Shown here piece after piece: positions 1-12,757 of a stretch of 62,390 nt of DNA. The stretch lies in assembly GCA_004352715.1 (NCBI GenBank), contig SCFE01000020.1, positions 303,355-365,744 on the forward strand, read 5' to 3'. The translations under genes were made by a program, and so were the position numbers. Each line of letters begins with the position of its first letter. The stretch's first letter is position 1. Below the pieces are notes generated by a model. The model was not told the origin of the DNA. It did no database searches and saw nothing but the letters and a program-made list of their open reading frames with translations. Origin of the DNA: Hofstenia miamia (lineage: Eukaryota > Xenacoelomorpha > Acoela).

Positions 1-18
1 TATATATATATATATATA
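1..18. repeat. (TA)n microsatellite at window edge
   Basis: Pure TA dinucleotide run at the left edge; it probably continues outside the window. Confidence 0.95.
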
Positions 19-3000
19 GTCATCATTTATCAGTATTAAATCACTTGCCTATAACAAATAAATACTTAATTTGTAAATGTTATGATAACACAGTTATGCA
101 TTTTGATGGCTTGAGAGCGTATACAATTTACTATCTTTGCAGCATTTTAAAATGTTTATAGTATTGTTGTGACTCTTGTATGGAATTTCTTCAATTTATA
201 TCATTTTACTTTTTTTGACAGGTTTGGTATTGATATCCATTTTTATGACAAATTTGTTTATTCCTCAAAATGGATAGATTTGTTTTCAGTTATTATTTAC
301 ATATATGTACAAATATGAAGTTTATTGAAATTCAAAAAGTATTTAGGAGTTATATGCGTGATGTTACATTAATCATATTTCAGTTTTGTTTCTGCTTTTT
401 GTAAGCCTTATCAATTGAATTAGATTTACTTTGCCTTGATGAATGAATTGTTTATCATGCTATCATAGCCGGTCTTATGTCTAGTGGTCCAGATCTGTGC
501 CTAGGGAATGCGCTTTCCCATGTAACATCCCATTGTTAAAAATTATTGTATTGGTTCATTATTTGTTCTGCCAGTATTGTTATGATTTTACTGCCATTGA
601 GTTTTACCTTCCTCTTGCTTATGTACATTTTTTTTATTCGTTGTGCGTTTAGAAAAAGTTTTCTATTGGAAAATTTTGTTTAAGTTTCAAATTATTAAAA
701 TACAAGAAATTGACTATTTACAAATTAGAGCAATAGAATGTTAACCTAATTTTATTTATGTTTGTCTAATTAAATAATACTGTTTCATGTGGTCCAAAAC
801 AAAACCATTTTTCAAAAATTAGCAGAAATTATTAACAAACTCTGAACGTTTAGGTTCCAGCTTTTCGATTAACATCACAGTCCCATATTGGTACCAGTCC
901 CACTGAAATTCTTAGCACCATTCGCTAGTTTCTTAAAAAGGGAATTTTATTTCCTCGTCTGAAACTATCACTGCAAGTGGTAAAATATAAAGCGTACAAA
1001 AACAAACAAATAGATATAAAAAATGAACTATAAATTTCAGGTACAATATGGGAGCCTAGAATTCTACTAAACTGATCACAATATTTTATTATGTTTTATC
1101 AAATTAACCTCAAAGATAGTATTAGATGTATAAATATATACATAGTCTAAATGACAACTATGTGTAAAGGCCAATATTTGCCTATTACCAAAAAAATTGC
1201 TGAAAAAAGTGATGTCACTTGAATTGTAATTGACCCACTATAAAGTAAATCATGCAGGCCTACCGAATAGGTGATCAGAGACTCTGAAGAAATGTAGAAT
1301 GTATGCAAATATATTGTAAACTACAGAAGTTGCGTAAAAAACGCTATTTATAACACAAGCTGCATAATTTGGAATATTAAATTGAAAAGATATTGAAGGG
1401 CCACCCCACCATATTTTTCTTTTTTGCTACTAATGCAGTTTTGTGTATCATAGAAGCCCACAAGCACTAATCTGTGAATTTGATTTGATAATTTGCATAC
1501 CCAATTAGTCCATCAACAATGCTAATTCAAATGTGTTGGAACTGCATTATGTTAACCTTAACGACAAACCTGTCAGGTTTTGCACATTTCATCCGTTTTT
1601 TCCTACTTCCAACTAGCCCTCTCCCAACTTAGTGTTATAAGTATCGACACAACTAATGAGTCTATTCGTGTTATTCTATTACTAGGGGTAGTCTTTTATC
1701 ACTTGGAGAAAATATCAGTTTTAACAATTTTTGTTATTGATGAAACACTTTCTTATGCCTTGATCTTGACAAATAATGCTTATGACCTCGAAAATGCTAA
1801 CGCCGGGCCTGTCATGCTAGTTTTAAAAAACAACATCCAATTATTTTCAATTGGCTTTTTTGAAGTATTGCAACTTTCTTTTATGGATTTGCCATTGATC
1901 CTGAGCGGTATAATAAACAAAAGTTCTGAAGCGTTTTCACATTGAAAAATCTAAAATCCTGCTATTGCAATAATTCACTTAATTCAAGGCCAGCAATAAA
2001 GTAAAGAAGATATATCACACATGTCTGCAATGAAAAAAATTATAGAAAAAATTTATCAAAGCACATTCATTGAAAAAAGCATTTTAGACTTGAATGAAAT
2101 TCTCGATGTTGGCATTGATTGCAATGTCGTTTGCGAGATGAACCAATCAATAAAACGGGTTGATGAGTATCAAAATTTTATTAAGTTTCGACATTGTCAT
2201 GCTTACTTTTTAAAACATCCTAAAATCTCTGAATTCTTGATATAAAAGTCTTCTAAAAGCTATTAGTTCAATTATATCTCTTTAATAGTGCAGAGGATAT
2301 TCGTTTTGTTTACAGATCATGTTTGACATTCATTTGAGTTAATTATTCTAAAACATCTTCATTAGAGGTATGTTCTTGTGTACAGTTTTCTCATATAATT
2401 TCTTTGCAGCAATTTTGTGTCTCTAAAATTTATAAAAACGGAGTCACATTTACTTGAAAAACTTTGAATATTTTTTAGAGAAACAAAAAAACCTATAGTA
2501 ATACTTGAAAATAGAGTCTTAGTCAGTTATAAATCTTGTCAGCAATTTCGATTTAAGAGTATTTATAATAATAACTTGCGGTGGAAACATGGTGATTAGC
2601 ATTAGCTAGTCCCAAGTTTCTCAAATTAATTACTTAAATAATTTTCATTGAAGTTGTGAAATAGTTGCAAAGACCTACGAATTCACGATATTTGTTTTTG
2701 ATCACAATATCTAGTGCATAAGATTTATATTTTATACTATGAAAAATGGAATTTGTGGGTAGAGTGGCCTCCACAGATCAATTGCCTCTCACCGATTGCC
2801 TTCAATCTGTCCAGCTCGTAAACCTTAAATTGTCTAAGAATATTCAAAAATTTGCTATGGTTTTTTTGAAAAAAATTTATGAGCTGATTTTGCTCATGGT
2901 AAGACTCAATGGGTTTGGTAGATCCATGCCCACATAAAGAAAGTTCGTCATTGACTCCATGCTCTCAAACATTATAATTCCATAATGAATTTTTAAATTC

Positions 3001-3039
3001 AAAATTTTCAAATTAAAATTGGTAATATTTTCAATTATT
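19..3039. other. Intergenic, no gene recognised
   Basis: AT-rich DNA. Two short open frames (about 1580-1945 and 2021-2245, plus strand) carry no recognisable motif and lack convincing splice context. The more GC-rich patch at about 465-540 was considered as a SINE but shows no clear A box/B box pair. Confidence 0.5.
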
Positions 3040-3175
3040 TCAGCCACAGCAATATGCTTCAAGACTACATGCAAATATTTTCACCAATAGATATGTCAAT
3101 TCCTCACGATTTCTACATTTCCTAATAGGCTTGGAGAAAATTCTTTTAAAGTGTGGAGAATGATTTTTTATCCTT
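3040..3175 (+). repeat. Dispersed repeat family 2, copy A
   Basis: Matches 40235-40380 in the same orientation. Both contain the block gccacagcaata and, 84 to 92 bases later, a block reading ataggct(t/c)(g/t)gagaaaattctt followed by a tgtgga motif. The similar spacing argues against chance. No ends or coding potential seen. Confidence 0.5.
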
Positions 3176-3789
3176 TTCAGGGGATGACAGTCTATTTAAG
3201 ATTAAAATTTCATGATTGTTTTTGAAAGGTGCATGCATATGTATTTTGTGGATAAATGTTCTTCATCATAAATTGGAAGAAATAGAGTCTGTGTGTAATC
3301 TTCCTGTTAAAGAATATCAATTTAGATGAACAGTCACAAAAAAGAGGCCACATTTTCAAAGAAAATCAATAGGTAAGCATGTTAATAAAGCGCAAATTAT
3401 TAAAATTCAAAAATGCTATATTTGCTATTTTACAAAACAACATTTTTTATGAATAATAAATAATTCATTAATTTATTTTGTTCAAAGATTTGGAAGAAAT
3501 GAGATATTCTTATAAGAAGATTCGGAAACAACTGATAAAGTTGTAGAGAATATTGCAAACAATTCCGGATGTGGTCGTTGTCGGTGCCCTAAATTTTAGC
3601 AGCTAAGATAATCCTTATTTTGAGAATACAGTGTGAGTTACCCAATTATGATATTTGTCTATATCAACCGTAACATTTGAAACAAATCCAAATTAGGAAT
3701 GCTGGTAATTTTCTCAAATCAACGTGACAATCTTCTCTGAATTTGCAGTTTCAAACAGTAAATATGATCTATGCACCTCCGACTTATTT
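3176..3789. other. Intergenic, nothing seen
   Basis: AT-rich, no coding motif, RNA gene or repeat recognised. Confidence 0.5.
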
Positions 3790-4260
3790 CCTTCTCTAAC
3801 ATAGAACATTAAATACGCATAGAGATATTGCATATTGTTAGCATATATTTTCCTGACGGTCAGCATTTTTCAATATGCCACTTTTTATAAGATCACACAG
3901 ATAGAATGAATCGATACAATTTTGTCCTATTTTTTACATCTGATACAATTTTTGCCGCACAATACCTTTATTCCCCTTGCTACCAAAATTTTTACAAAAA
4001 ATGCATCATAAAGATTAAAACAAGCTAAATATGAAACAAATAATTATGAGTTTTAAAATATGTTAGTACAACCCTCGGACAATATGTCCATAAAGTTGTT
4101 TGGCCAATGATAGTGACACCATTTTTTATAAATATGAATGAAATGCAAATTTGTCGTGCACCCTCAGCTAGTCACCATTTTGATTTTTTTATGATATGTG
4201 GTTGGGGGGCAATTTCCCCCCCCCCCCAATTCCCATAACAAAAATAGGGTTAAGATTTAA
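3790..4260 (+). repeat. Dispersed repeat family 1, copy A
   Basis: Diverged copy of 14490-14955, same orientation. Shared ordered blocks include taacatagaacattaaata, the gcatattgt.agca block, a tgatacaa.ttt block, acaaaatgtccat-like sequence and a terminal aaaaatagggataagatt-like block after a C-rich run. Copy A has a G6 run followed by a C13 run near 4204-4228 that could form a hairpin. Non-coding; class unknown. Confidence 0.65.
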
Positions 4261-4905
4261 CTTCGTCGCATGATCTATCTATTTTTAAGAAAAATTAATA
4301 GCTGTCTTCTGTAATATAAAAGATGATATTGATACATTATCTGATTTTTTGCATATACTAGCTTGCTTTATAACCATATGTGTTCCAGAGTTGTGGTTGA
4401 TATTGACATGAATTTCTATCAATAAGCTAATATTAAATCAATTGATTTGATTTGATTTAAAACGGATTTTTATATCAATGGATTTAAATGGATTTCAGTT
4501 GATTTAGAAACCATGGTGATGGTTCCAAAACCGGTAGTAATATTTGTGAACAAATTGTGCACCAGTCAATTTTACTTAGGTGGCACAAAAACAATAAATC
4601 TATATATTCTGTTTACTTTTTACTGTTTACATTTTTCTCACAATAAAGAAGATTTGGCGTTTTTAAATTGTATAGTTCAAAATTAATTTCTACATTTCAG
4701 AAGAATTTTGTCATTTGACACTACTGTCGAAATGAATAACAAATTTAGACATAAAACACAAAATATTTATTGAAAGAAAAATTGTAATTTTCTGGCATCT
4801 TCCCCAAATTGGCTAATTATCTTCGTTATATATTCGAATTTTGATTGTTCAATCTTCTTTGGATGAAAACGTGCCTCGCATAATACTGACAGTCGCTAAT
4901 CACTC

Positions 4906-4906
<1 letters not shown>
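4261..4906. other. Intergenic, nothing seen
   Basis: AT-rich; no gene, no repeat recognised apart from the neighbouring microsatellite. Confidence 0.5.
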
Positions 4907-4941
<35 letters not shown>

Positions 4942-5347
4942 CCCTGTCTTAGNNNNNNNNNNNNNNNNNNNNNNNNNNNNNNNNNNNNNNNNNNNNNNNN
5001 NNNNNNNNNNNNNNNNNNNNNNNNNNNNNNNNNNNNNNNNNNNNNNNNNNNNNNNNNNNNNNNNNNNNNNNNNNNNNNNNNNNNNNNNNNNNNNNNNNNN
5101 NNNNNNNNNNNNNNNNNNNNNNNNNNNNNNNNNNNNNNNNNNNNNNNNNNNNNNNNNNNNNNNNNNNNNNNNNNNNNNNNNNNNNNNNNNNNNNNNNNNN
5201 NNNNNNNNNNNNNNNNNNNNNNNNNNNNNNNNNNNNNNNNNNNNNNNNNNNNNNNNNNNNNNNNNNNNNNNNNNNNNNNNNNNNNNNNNNNNNNNNNNNN
5301 NNNNNNNNNNNNNNNNNNATATATATATATATATTATCCCTGTCTTA
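4907..5347. repeat. (TA)n microsatellite interrupted by a 366-N gap with duplicated flank
   Basis: A TA run is followed by tatccctgtcttag, then N from 4953 to 5318, then another TA run followed by the same tatccctgtcttag. The duplicated flank implies the two edges are the same locus, so the gap may be spurious or may hide a local duplication. Confidence 0.85.
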
Positions 5348-5981
5348 GAGCGTTTAAGTGTTTGTTCAATGTAGAAGTTAGTTATGTGAAGTGTTAATGA
5401 AATTGCTTTATCCAGTTATTTACTTAAACGGTACTGGGCTTGGACCGAGGTATTGAAAAATTTGCACTTTTGAAAACCTGAGCTGAGCATATACACAACA
5501 GAACATGCAAATCAATCCAAATAGAGGAAATGCTATGGAATATATATATAAGGTGATTTGTTAAATAAATAAGAATTGTCAAACATCTTAGTAGTGGACG
5601 AGGAGGGCTGACGTGCCACCTATTTGTCAATGATGTTTGTTTCACATAAACTATTGATCGATCCTTTCTTATTTCATCAGAGTGAAGTAAAAGAACTATG
5701 AATATATATATATAATTTACTTTGAAAATATTACAATTTTTACTTGTGGAATAATGATAGAGTTCAAATATCTCAAGAAATTTTTTCTTAACCGTCCCTA
5801 TAAAGAGTTACTCATAGAACCTAAAATGTTCTAATTATCTTAGCACTTTATAAGTCAGGAGTTATTAAAATTGACTCAACAGGTTTCTTATACCAAATCT
5901 CTGTTTGTAAATATATTTATTATTTTCGATATATTAGATTAAGCAATTCACTATCTAACTTTCCCTTAATTTGATATTTAG
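5348..5981. other. Intergenic or intron upstream of the discoidin exon
   Basis: No recognised feature besides short TA runs near 5539-5550 and 5702-5713. Open frames on the minus strand here lack motifs. Confidence 0.4.
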
Positions 5982-6186
5982 TTTATTCGGTCAGATGGAG
6001 ATTTGTTTCAGAACGAAACAAGTGGTATATTCTTAAGGCGGTTTGTTTTCGATCACTTCGATGCTGTGTATGTGCGCGTAGCGATCATTGACAAGGGGAA
6101 AGATAAAAACGGAGTTCCTTACACTACTGCATCACTCCGATTCAAACTTTATGGGTGTGATTTCAAAAACCCCATCAGTCTTCAGC
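5982..6186 (+). CDS. Exon encoding the C-terminal part of a discoidin (F5/8 type C) domain, partial gene
   Basis: An exon-like open frame runs from an acceptor (gatatttag, AG at 5980-5981) to a donor (cttcagc/GTAAG, GT at 6187). It encodes about 68 residues, with no in-frame stop. The reading contains the aromatic strand RRFVFDHFDAVYVRVAIID and ends in SLRFKLYGCDF. This matches the last strands of discoidin domains, where an arginine in a 'YVRI'-like strand is followed by 'LR.ELYGC' with the terminal cystine cysteine. Such domains bind carbohydrates or phospholipids in secreted or membrane proteins, so an extracellular adhesion role is inferred. The exon ends in phase 1. Upstream exons were not found, so this is a gene fragment in the assembly. 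Family assignment is fairly good; the specific protein is unknown. Confidence 0.65.
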
Positions 6187-7914
6187 GTAAGAATTTTAAT
6201 CTATGTTAATTCTAGTCATTAAAGGGAAATAAAACACGTCATTAAAAAATTTCCTAATAAATTTTCCTTGTTAACCTTAAGGATGTAAGGAATCGACATT
6301 ACTGGCGTTGAATAGAAAACAATTGATGCGATAATTGATATGTTTACTTCCTTTAGTTCCTCGAAACTGAGAATATTTCTTCACATTGAAGTTATTTACT
6401 TTGATTCGATTTCGTTCTTTGTGTTTTGACTTAAAATATACTAACTGTTGTATTAGAAAACTTTCGTGGTATTTCAATTTTGTCAAAAGACACGACTATA
6501 AGATAATTTTATATTCCTTAGCTCTTTTCGGAGGATTTTGTATTAGTGTAAACATGAAAGTTTGATGTGTTTCTTACTAATATTCTATATTATCGTGATA
6601 ATTGTATATGAAATCTTTCCCGTGATATTTGTTCAAACATATTTACACAATATGCATATGTGCGAACGAACTTTTATACCTATGTATTCATTTTTATCGG
6701 CTAAGATAACCGTCAAACTAAACACATTTGTGCTCATTCGTCAAAAGTCTAGAAGGACAACTCTTTTCACAAATCAGAATAAATCCTGTGCTAATGTGGA
6801 GATTTTATTTACCCCAAGGCACATTCCTAATCCGGCACCTAATTATGAAATTGCTGTCTGCTGCCCACTAGTGTTTTGTTATTATTATTAAACCCTGTGC
6901 CGTGATACTATGTGTCTACTACATGTATACTATACATGTACACTGTACGTATAAACCATTTTAGTGGTATACGTATATCATCCGTACACTAATGAAAATT
7001 TAAAAATAATTGGGGTCAAAAAATCATCCAAACATCTTTTACCTAGTAATAAAGCTAATGACGCCAAGCTGATAAAAAATTGTTTAACATAATGCGTATA
7101 TTCATGTATATTTATATGTTCAAAACTATTAATGAGTCTTCATTTTAGAGGCGTGCTCAGGTCAAGAAACAGAAGATGTGCTTAAAGGTTGAAAATATGA
7201 AGTTCTTCTAAGTTAATTAGATATTTAGAGACGTGTGATCGGAGCTTATTGGCAGATTATCTTAACTGTAAACTCTTCATTTGTGAAAGACAACTGGCCG
7301 AGTATGTTAATTTTGGAATTATTCTTTAATGTCTTGGTATTTAGACAAGTGGGTCGATGTATTCAGATAACGAAGGACAAAGCATCCAACAAGAGAATGT
7401 TTTCGCGTTAGCTCTTCAAATTTTTAAGAAGTTAAACATAAATGATAAAGAGTTTTCTTAGTATCAATTTACAATGGTGTTTCATAGGATAAGCCTGTTT
7501 CCTATTTTCGATTAAAATGTGTGCCAAGTAGGAATGAAATATGGGTTAATAATTTGTCACAATACGAATTTTAATATATTTTAATATAATGAATTTTTTC
7601 CACTTAAAAATAAGTGGATCTTGTAATCAATCAAGAGGAATTTTTTAAGTAGAAAATCAAGAATGGCTAATTCCCTAATGTATTGAAAATCTTCCTAAAA
7701 AACCTGAAGAGTTATTTAGGTTTGTGAAAACTGAAAACCAATAATGGCAACGGGATACAGTAAAGTAAAATATAGGTAAAATACGGATGACACATGTTGT
7801 AGGAATTCATTCAACACTCCGAGCTCCTCATTCAAGTTAAAAGCGTTCCTAATTCTAAATATTTATTTGAATATAACGTAAAATTTTTTTTGTGCTAGTT
7901 TAAGCACGTCTAGC
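6187..7914. other. Intron or intergenic, no recognised gene apart from the small candidate exon
   Basis: A 109-codon open frame at 6562-6891 (plus) is rich in hydrophobic residues and Tyr but has no domain signature and no convincing splice context; not called. The rest is AT-rich without recognised content. Confidence 0.4.
7149..7187 (+). CDS. Possible next small exon of the discoidin-domain gene
   Basis: After an acceptor cattttag (AG at 7147-7148), 39 bases read in the phase left by the previous exon (phase 1) as Q-ACSGQETEDVLK and stop at a GT at 7188. A cysteine-containing linker right after a discoidin domain would be reasonable. The donor context (aaag/gttgaa) is weak and the piece is short, so this could be chance. 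Confidence 0.2.
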
Positions 7915-8955
7915 TATATATATATATATATATNNNNNNNNNNNNNNNNNNNNNNNNNNNNNNNNNNNNNNNNNNNNNNNNNNNNNNNNNNNNNNNNNNN
8001 NNNNNNNNNNNNNNNNNNNNNNNNNNNNNNNNNNNNNNNNNNNNNNNNNNNNNNNNNNNNNNNNNNNNNNNNNNNNNNNNNNNNNNNNNNNNNNNNNNNN
8101 NNNNNNNNNNNNNNNNNNNNNNNNNNNNNNNNNNNNNNNNNNNNNNNNNNNNNNNNNNNNNNNNNNNNNNNNNNNNNNNNNNNNNNNNNNNNNNNNNNNN
8201 NNNNNNNNNNNNNNNNNNNNNNNNNNNNNNNNNNNNNNNNNNNNNNNNNNNNNNNNNNNNNNNNNNNNNNNNNNNNNNNNNNNNNNNNNNNNNNNNNNNN
8301 NNNNNNNNNNNNNNNNNNNNNNNNNNNNNNNNNNNNNNNNNNNNNNNNNNNNNNNNNNNNNNNNNNNNNNNNNNNNNNNNNNNNNNNNNNNNNNNNNNNN
8401 NNNNNNNNNNNNNNNNNNNNNNNNNNNNNNNNNNNNNNNNNNNNNNNNNNNNNNNNNNNNNNNNNNNNNNNNNNNNNNNNNNNNNNNNNNNNNNNNNNNN
8501 NNNNNNNNNNNNNNNNNNNNNNNNNNNNNNNNNNNNNNNNNNNNNNNNNNNNNNNNNNNNNNNNNNNNNNNNNNNNNNNNNNNNNNNNNNNNNNNNNNNN
8601 NNNNNNNNNNNNNNNNNNNNNNNNNNNNNNNNNNNNNNNNNNNNNNNNNNNNNNNNNNNNNNNNNNNNNNNNNNNNNNNNNNNNNNNNNNNNNNNNNNNN
8701 NNNNNNNNNNNNNNNNNNNNNNNNNNNNNNNNNNNNNNNNNNNNNNNNNNNNNNNNNNNNNNNNNNNNNNNNNNNNNNNNNNNNNNNNNNNNNNNNNNNN
8801 NNNNNNNNNNNNNNNNNNNNNNNNNNNNNNNNNNNNNNNNNNNNNNNNNNNNNNNNNNNNNNNNNNNNNNNNNNNNNNNNNNNNNNNNNNNNNNNNNNNN
8901 NNNNNNNNNNNNNNNNNNNNNNNNNNNNNNNNNATATATATATATATATATATAT
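7915..8955. repeat. (TA)n microsatellite flanking a 1000-N gap
   Basis: TA runs at about 7915-7933 and 8934-8955 border Ns 7934-8933. Exactly 1000 N suggests a default gap size, so true length and content are unknown. Assembly probably failed inside the dinucleotide array. Confidence 0.9.
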
Positions 8956-11921
8956 GTAAGAGATTTATTGAGAAAGGCAATCTAATGTTCAATCTAGCTG
9001 CATAATAATGGACTAACTTGGTGGCTGAATGTTATATTTAGATTGCTCTTCATAGAAACCTAAGAAGCTTTGTCCTTTATATGTTAAATAGCTTCCAAAG
9101 ACTCTTACATTTTGTTGTTGCCATAATAAATATACATAATTAGTAGAGGCTTGCTTTGAATCAGTTCTGAAGTTTGAGTTTATAATAAAATTTTATATAT
9201 AGGTGGGACATGTTATTACCAGCTAAACAAAATATGTTGTTAGGAATATCAATATTCATGATATACCAAAATTTCCAACAAAGGCTTAGCAATTCAATAG
9301 GTCGTCCTTAGACCAATGAGAATCAACGTAATTTCAATTGATTAAAAATGCGAAAACTCATTCTTAAAATCATTTTTAACTTTAATTTGTTGCTAACAGG
9401 TGCGTATACTATCAAACAATCGAATATTCCTCAAATTTAGTTTGTTGAAAATAAAAATGGAATGATTTTCAATGTAAAACACTAAGCTGTCTTTGATCTT
9501 GGAAATTCATTATATATATATATATATATAAATTTTAGGCCTTTTTTAGCACAGTACATTTCAAATAAAGTGTTCCGAAATATAAATAAATTTGTTCCCA
9601 TTTTGTATTGCATTGTAAATGAATTCTGATATTTTTAGATTAACAATAATAATTTATGCATTGAAAATTAGTGTTTTTAAAATCTAATATAGTTGAGGTT
9701 AATTTTTATGGGATTTCCATGAAATGTGCTCCATAAAATTGGTAATGTCTTTATTCAAATGTGTTTTTAGTGGATTATCAGAAATAATGTTTATTTGCAA
9801 ATATACAGTGGACAAGGAATCATACCTGACAAAATATTTATTCCAACAAACATGCCTATTAAGCTATCATTTTAAATTTTTCAGGTAAAACAGTGAAGTT
9901 TCTATAGATAAAGATTTAACATCAAAATTGGAAATAACTAATATTGAAGTAATACTTGCTTGAAAAAACTGGATGATTTTTCATTAAAGGCTAACAATTT
10001 TTAAGTTTGTATTGAAAAAGCGTATGTCGCTTTTTACTTATAATACTCATTTTATTTTTTAAGATAATTCGGCTCTTGTTGCCTTGTAAATGTGGCTTTT
10101 ATTTATATTTTACAGAATATGATAAACATAAATTTCAAAGAAGCGTCATGAAAGTGATATTCCAAAATTTTAGAAAAACTAACTTCAATAAAAAATGTAG
10201 AAGTCCTCTTCAGGTAAATGCTTCATGATTTAACCAAAGACAACATTTGGAATATTGGTCTGCATGAGCCGAGTTCTTTCTTAGCAAGGTTTACTCACAT
10301 TAACAGCACCCCAATTTATTCAAATGCAAACCAGCTAAATTATAGTTTTTTTATTTGGAGCTAGTCAATATTACTATTTTCAAATAAATGCATTTAAGTT
10401 TCTTGTTATTAATTAATTCTAAAATACTATTAATCCATTTAGCTAGATTCATCAATAACATTGCTTAGCATGAATGGTTGCGGCTTTTTAGTTTTCTTAA
10501 AATATTTTGAAAATAATCTTTCAAGCCAAATTTTGCCTGACTTTTAGAAATTATTTTTATAAAACTATAGAAATTAATACTTTTATTTCTAATGTTAAAC
10601 AAAACAAATTTATTATTTCGAATGTAGTTAGTCTTGAAAAAAGTTTTTAGGAAAATATAACTTTTTTATATTTTCAAAATCCCCATTGAAAATTATTTTT
10701 TAATCAATAGCTTTTTATGTATTTATATTAAAGCTTTGGTATTTGGAATACTGAAAATGAATATTTAGAGAGTGATGTCGCTTTGGACGATAAAGAGTAG
10801 AAAAATTGGCACACGAGTGTTTTCAGAAATGGAGCGGAATTCTTTTAGGCATTACATGTAGGTCAAATCAGGATTGAGCATGTCACGACTATGAATTCGA
10901 AAATCATATTACTAATATTTTTATTATCGTTCTTCAATGTTTTTCCTGGTTATTTACACTAGAAAGCAGAAGCGGTCAAATTTGACCACTTTGCACAACT
11001 TAAATGCATTGTTAATGTCTCATGTAATGAGAATATAAATAGAAAAACAGCTCATTTTGTTCTTCTCATACTTTTCTTTCATTTGATTTTGTTTTCGTTA
11101 TTTTTACTTGAATGCGTCAGTTCTGACAACTGCATGAATTTACGATATAGAATCGACGGACTTTCTAGTGATAACTAATGCTAAAATGAAATCATTTGTA
11201 AAACTTGCAAAAAATTATAACATTGTTTTAACACATACAACATTGAATGATTGGAATATCTACTGAAGAAAATGTGTTTGCAATTTTTACGATTGAATAT
11301 TTTATAAAATAAAATTTGAAAAAAACTTGTAAGCCCCTTAAGTAAATGTTTTTTTAGTCTTTGAACAGCATGGTGCTTTATGAATTGGTTTTAGTATATT
11401 GTTATAGAGAACTTTTGCGAAAATACAATTTAATACATTAGGCAGTCCATATCCACTTCCTGGACTTCCCATAGCTAAATATGTTAATATCTTGCCTCCA
11501 TATTTATTCTGTGTGCTGGATTACAGAACCGTAGAAAATATAGACTGCATATTCAAAGAAGTATTTTATTTTTTTTTTATTATTTATGAGAAGAAATTGT
11601 TTTGCTGGTTAGATAACAAACTCGTTTTCTTCGACTGAATCGGTTTATTTTGCAGCATTATTCTTCATATATTTTATCAGAACGAAAACGAATATGGCTG
11701 CCTTGTGATTATCACATGCTATTCCTTAATGTCCGAAAAGTCTGCCTTTTAATTCAAGAACTATAATATTGTTGAATACTTCCATCAATCTGTCAAAACA
11801 TTAATGTTATCTACTGCCAAATAGACATTTTCCTGCAGCTTTAAGCGCGACAGCATTGCAATTTCTTATTGAAAATAGCCATAGGTGTAGGATATAGCTT
11901 AAAAAATATTTGTTTGGTATA

Positions 11922-11964
<43 letters not shown>

Positions 11965-12217
11965 AGGCGATACTAAGGAAGGCCATGACGACATGCGTGA
12001 TATTTGAAATATTTGCGAGGGCCTATTTTTATAATGATTTTTGTTTTGAATTTCATTAAAAGCAATAAAAAAGGTGTCTACTCCCTTTCAAATATAACAA
12101 AATTATTAGTAAAAATAGCAAAATACACCAAATAACGTACAAAAATCTAAAATATAAATGTGTAAAAACTAAATATAACCAACAATCATTACATCAAATA
12201 TCATATATAGAGAAAAA
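8956..12217. other. Intergenic, only microsatellites recognised
   Basis: About 3.3 kb of AT-rich DNA without a recognisable coding region. It contains (TA)n tracts at about 9511-9530 and 11918-11962. Confidence 0.5.
11918..11962. repeat. (TA)n microsatellite
   Basis: About 45 bases of TA dinucleotides with a single interruption (atgta) near the left side. Confidence 0.95.
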
Positions 12218-12757
12218 TTAGAAATTACTTTCAAGCTTCCTCTTCTTTCTTGAAGTCAACATTTTGTTGTTTTCAATAATACACGTTTTTTTCATAAAGA
12301 TATTGGCAATAATTCGAGATGCTTTAAGACTATCAATACTAAATCCATATGAGATATTTGTTACTGAAAATAATTCAATTAGATGTTCACGACAGTAAGC
12401 ACTGTCATCTGTATTACAGTAACAACAGTAACACGCTGCAACAAAATCAACTAAGCAGTTGGATGGGTAAGTTAATATTCCTTGATTAACTTGATCTATA
12501 TAACCACAATCGTATTGAATACACTGCTTATCCGTTGCAATATAAGAACTAGTTTTTTGTGCTACATATCCAGCTATGTATATAATTGCTGACAAAATGT
12601 TACTATCCAAACCCTTGACAAGATTAGGCAAATTATCGATTAAATTTAAACTTTCTTCTGTGATCTCCAATTCGCATTTATCACATAAATGATTAGGATC
12701 TGGCAAATCATCCAAATTTTCAGTATTTATATATATATATATATTGGTGTTTGACAA
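12218..12757 (-). pseudogene. Transposase C-terminus-like fragment (THAP9/P-element-like)
   Basis: A 179-codon open frame on the minus strand. After a low-complexity IYIYI start created by a TA run, it reads CDKCELEI, then AIIYIAGYVAQKTSS, then a Cys-rich stretch (KQCIQYDCGY, ACYCCYC) and ends KASRIIANIFMKK followed by a basic tail. The 'YIAGYV..K' plus downstream CxxC arrangement is what I know from the C-terminal region of THAP9/P-element-like transposases and related domesticated proteins. No catalytic domain is visible upstream, so this is a fragment or one exon. I infer a decayed transposase; a host gene derived from one remains possible. The true start is unknown: the TA-run part is unlikely to be ancestral coding sequence. 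Confidence 0.4.

Noticed and set aside
465-540. GC-richer patch considered as a tRNA-derived SINE head
   Set aside because: No convincing A and B box pair at tRNA spacing and no poly-A or simple-repeat tail nearby.
1580-2245. Two plus-strand open frames of 121 and 74 codons
   Set aside because: The first begins at TTG, neither shows a domain, signal or splice pattern I can defend, and the base composition is that of the surroundings.
4841-5374. Long open frames running through runs of N (also at 7910-8992, 33372-34571, 55029-55385, 58283-59871, 60425-61875)
   Set aside because: Unknown bases translate without stops; only the parts outside the gaps were judged on their own merits.
6562-6891. 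109-codon plus-strand frame
   Set aside because: Hydrophobic and Tyr-rich as expected of translated AT-rich DNA; no motif and no convincing splice sites.
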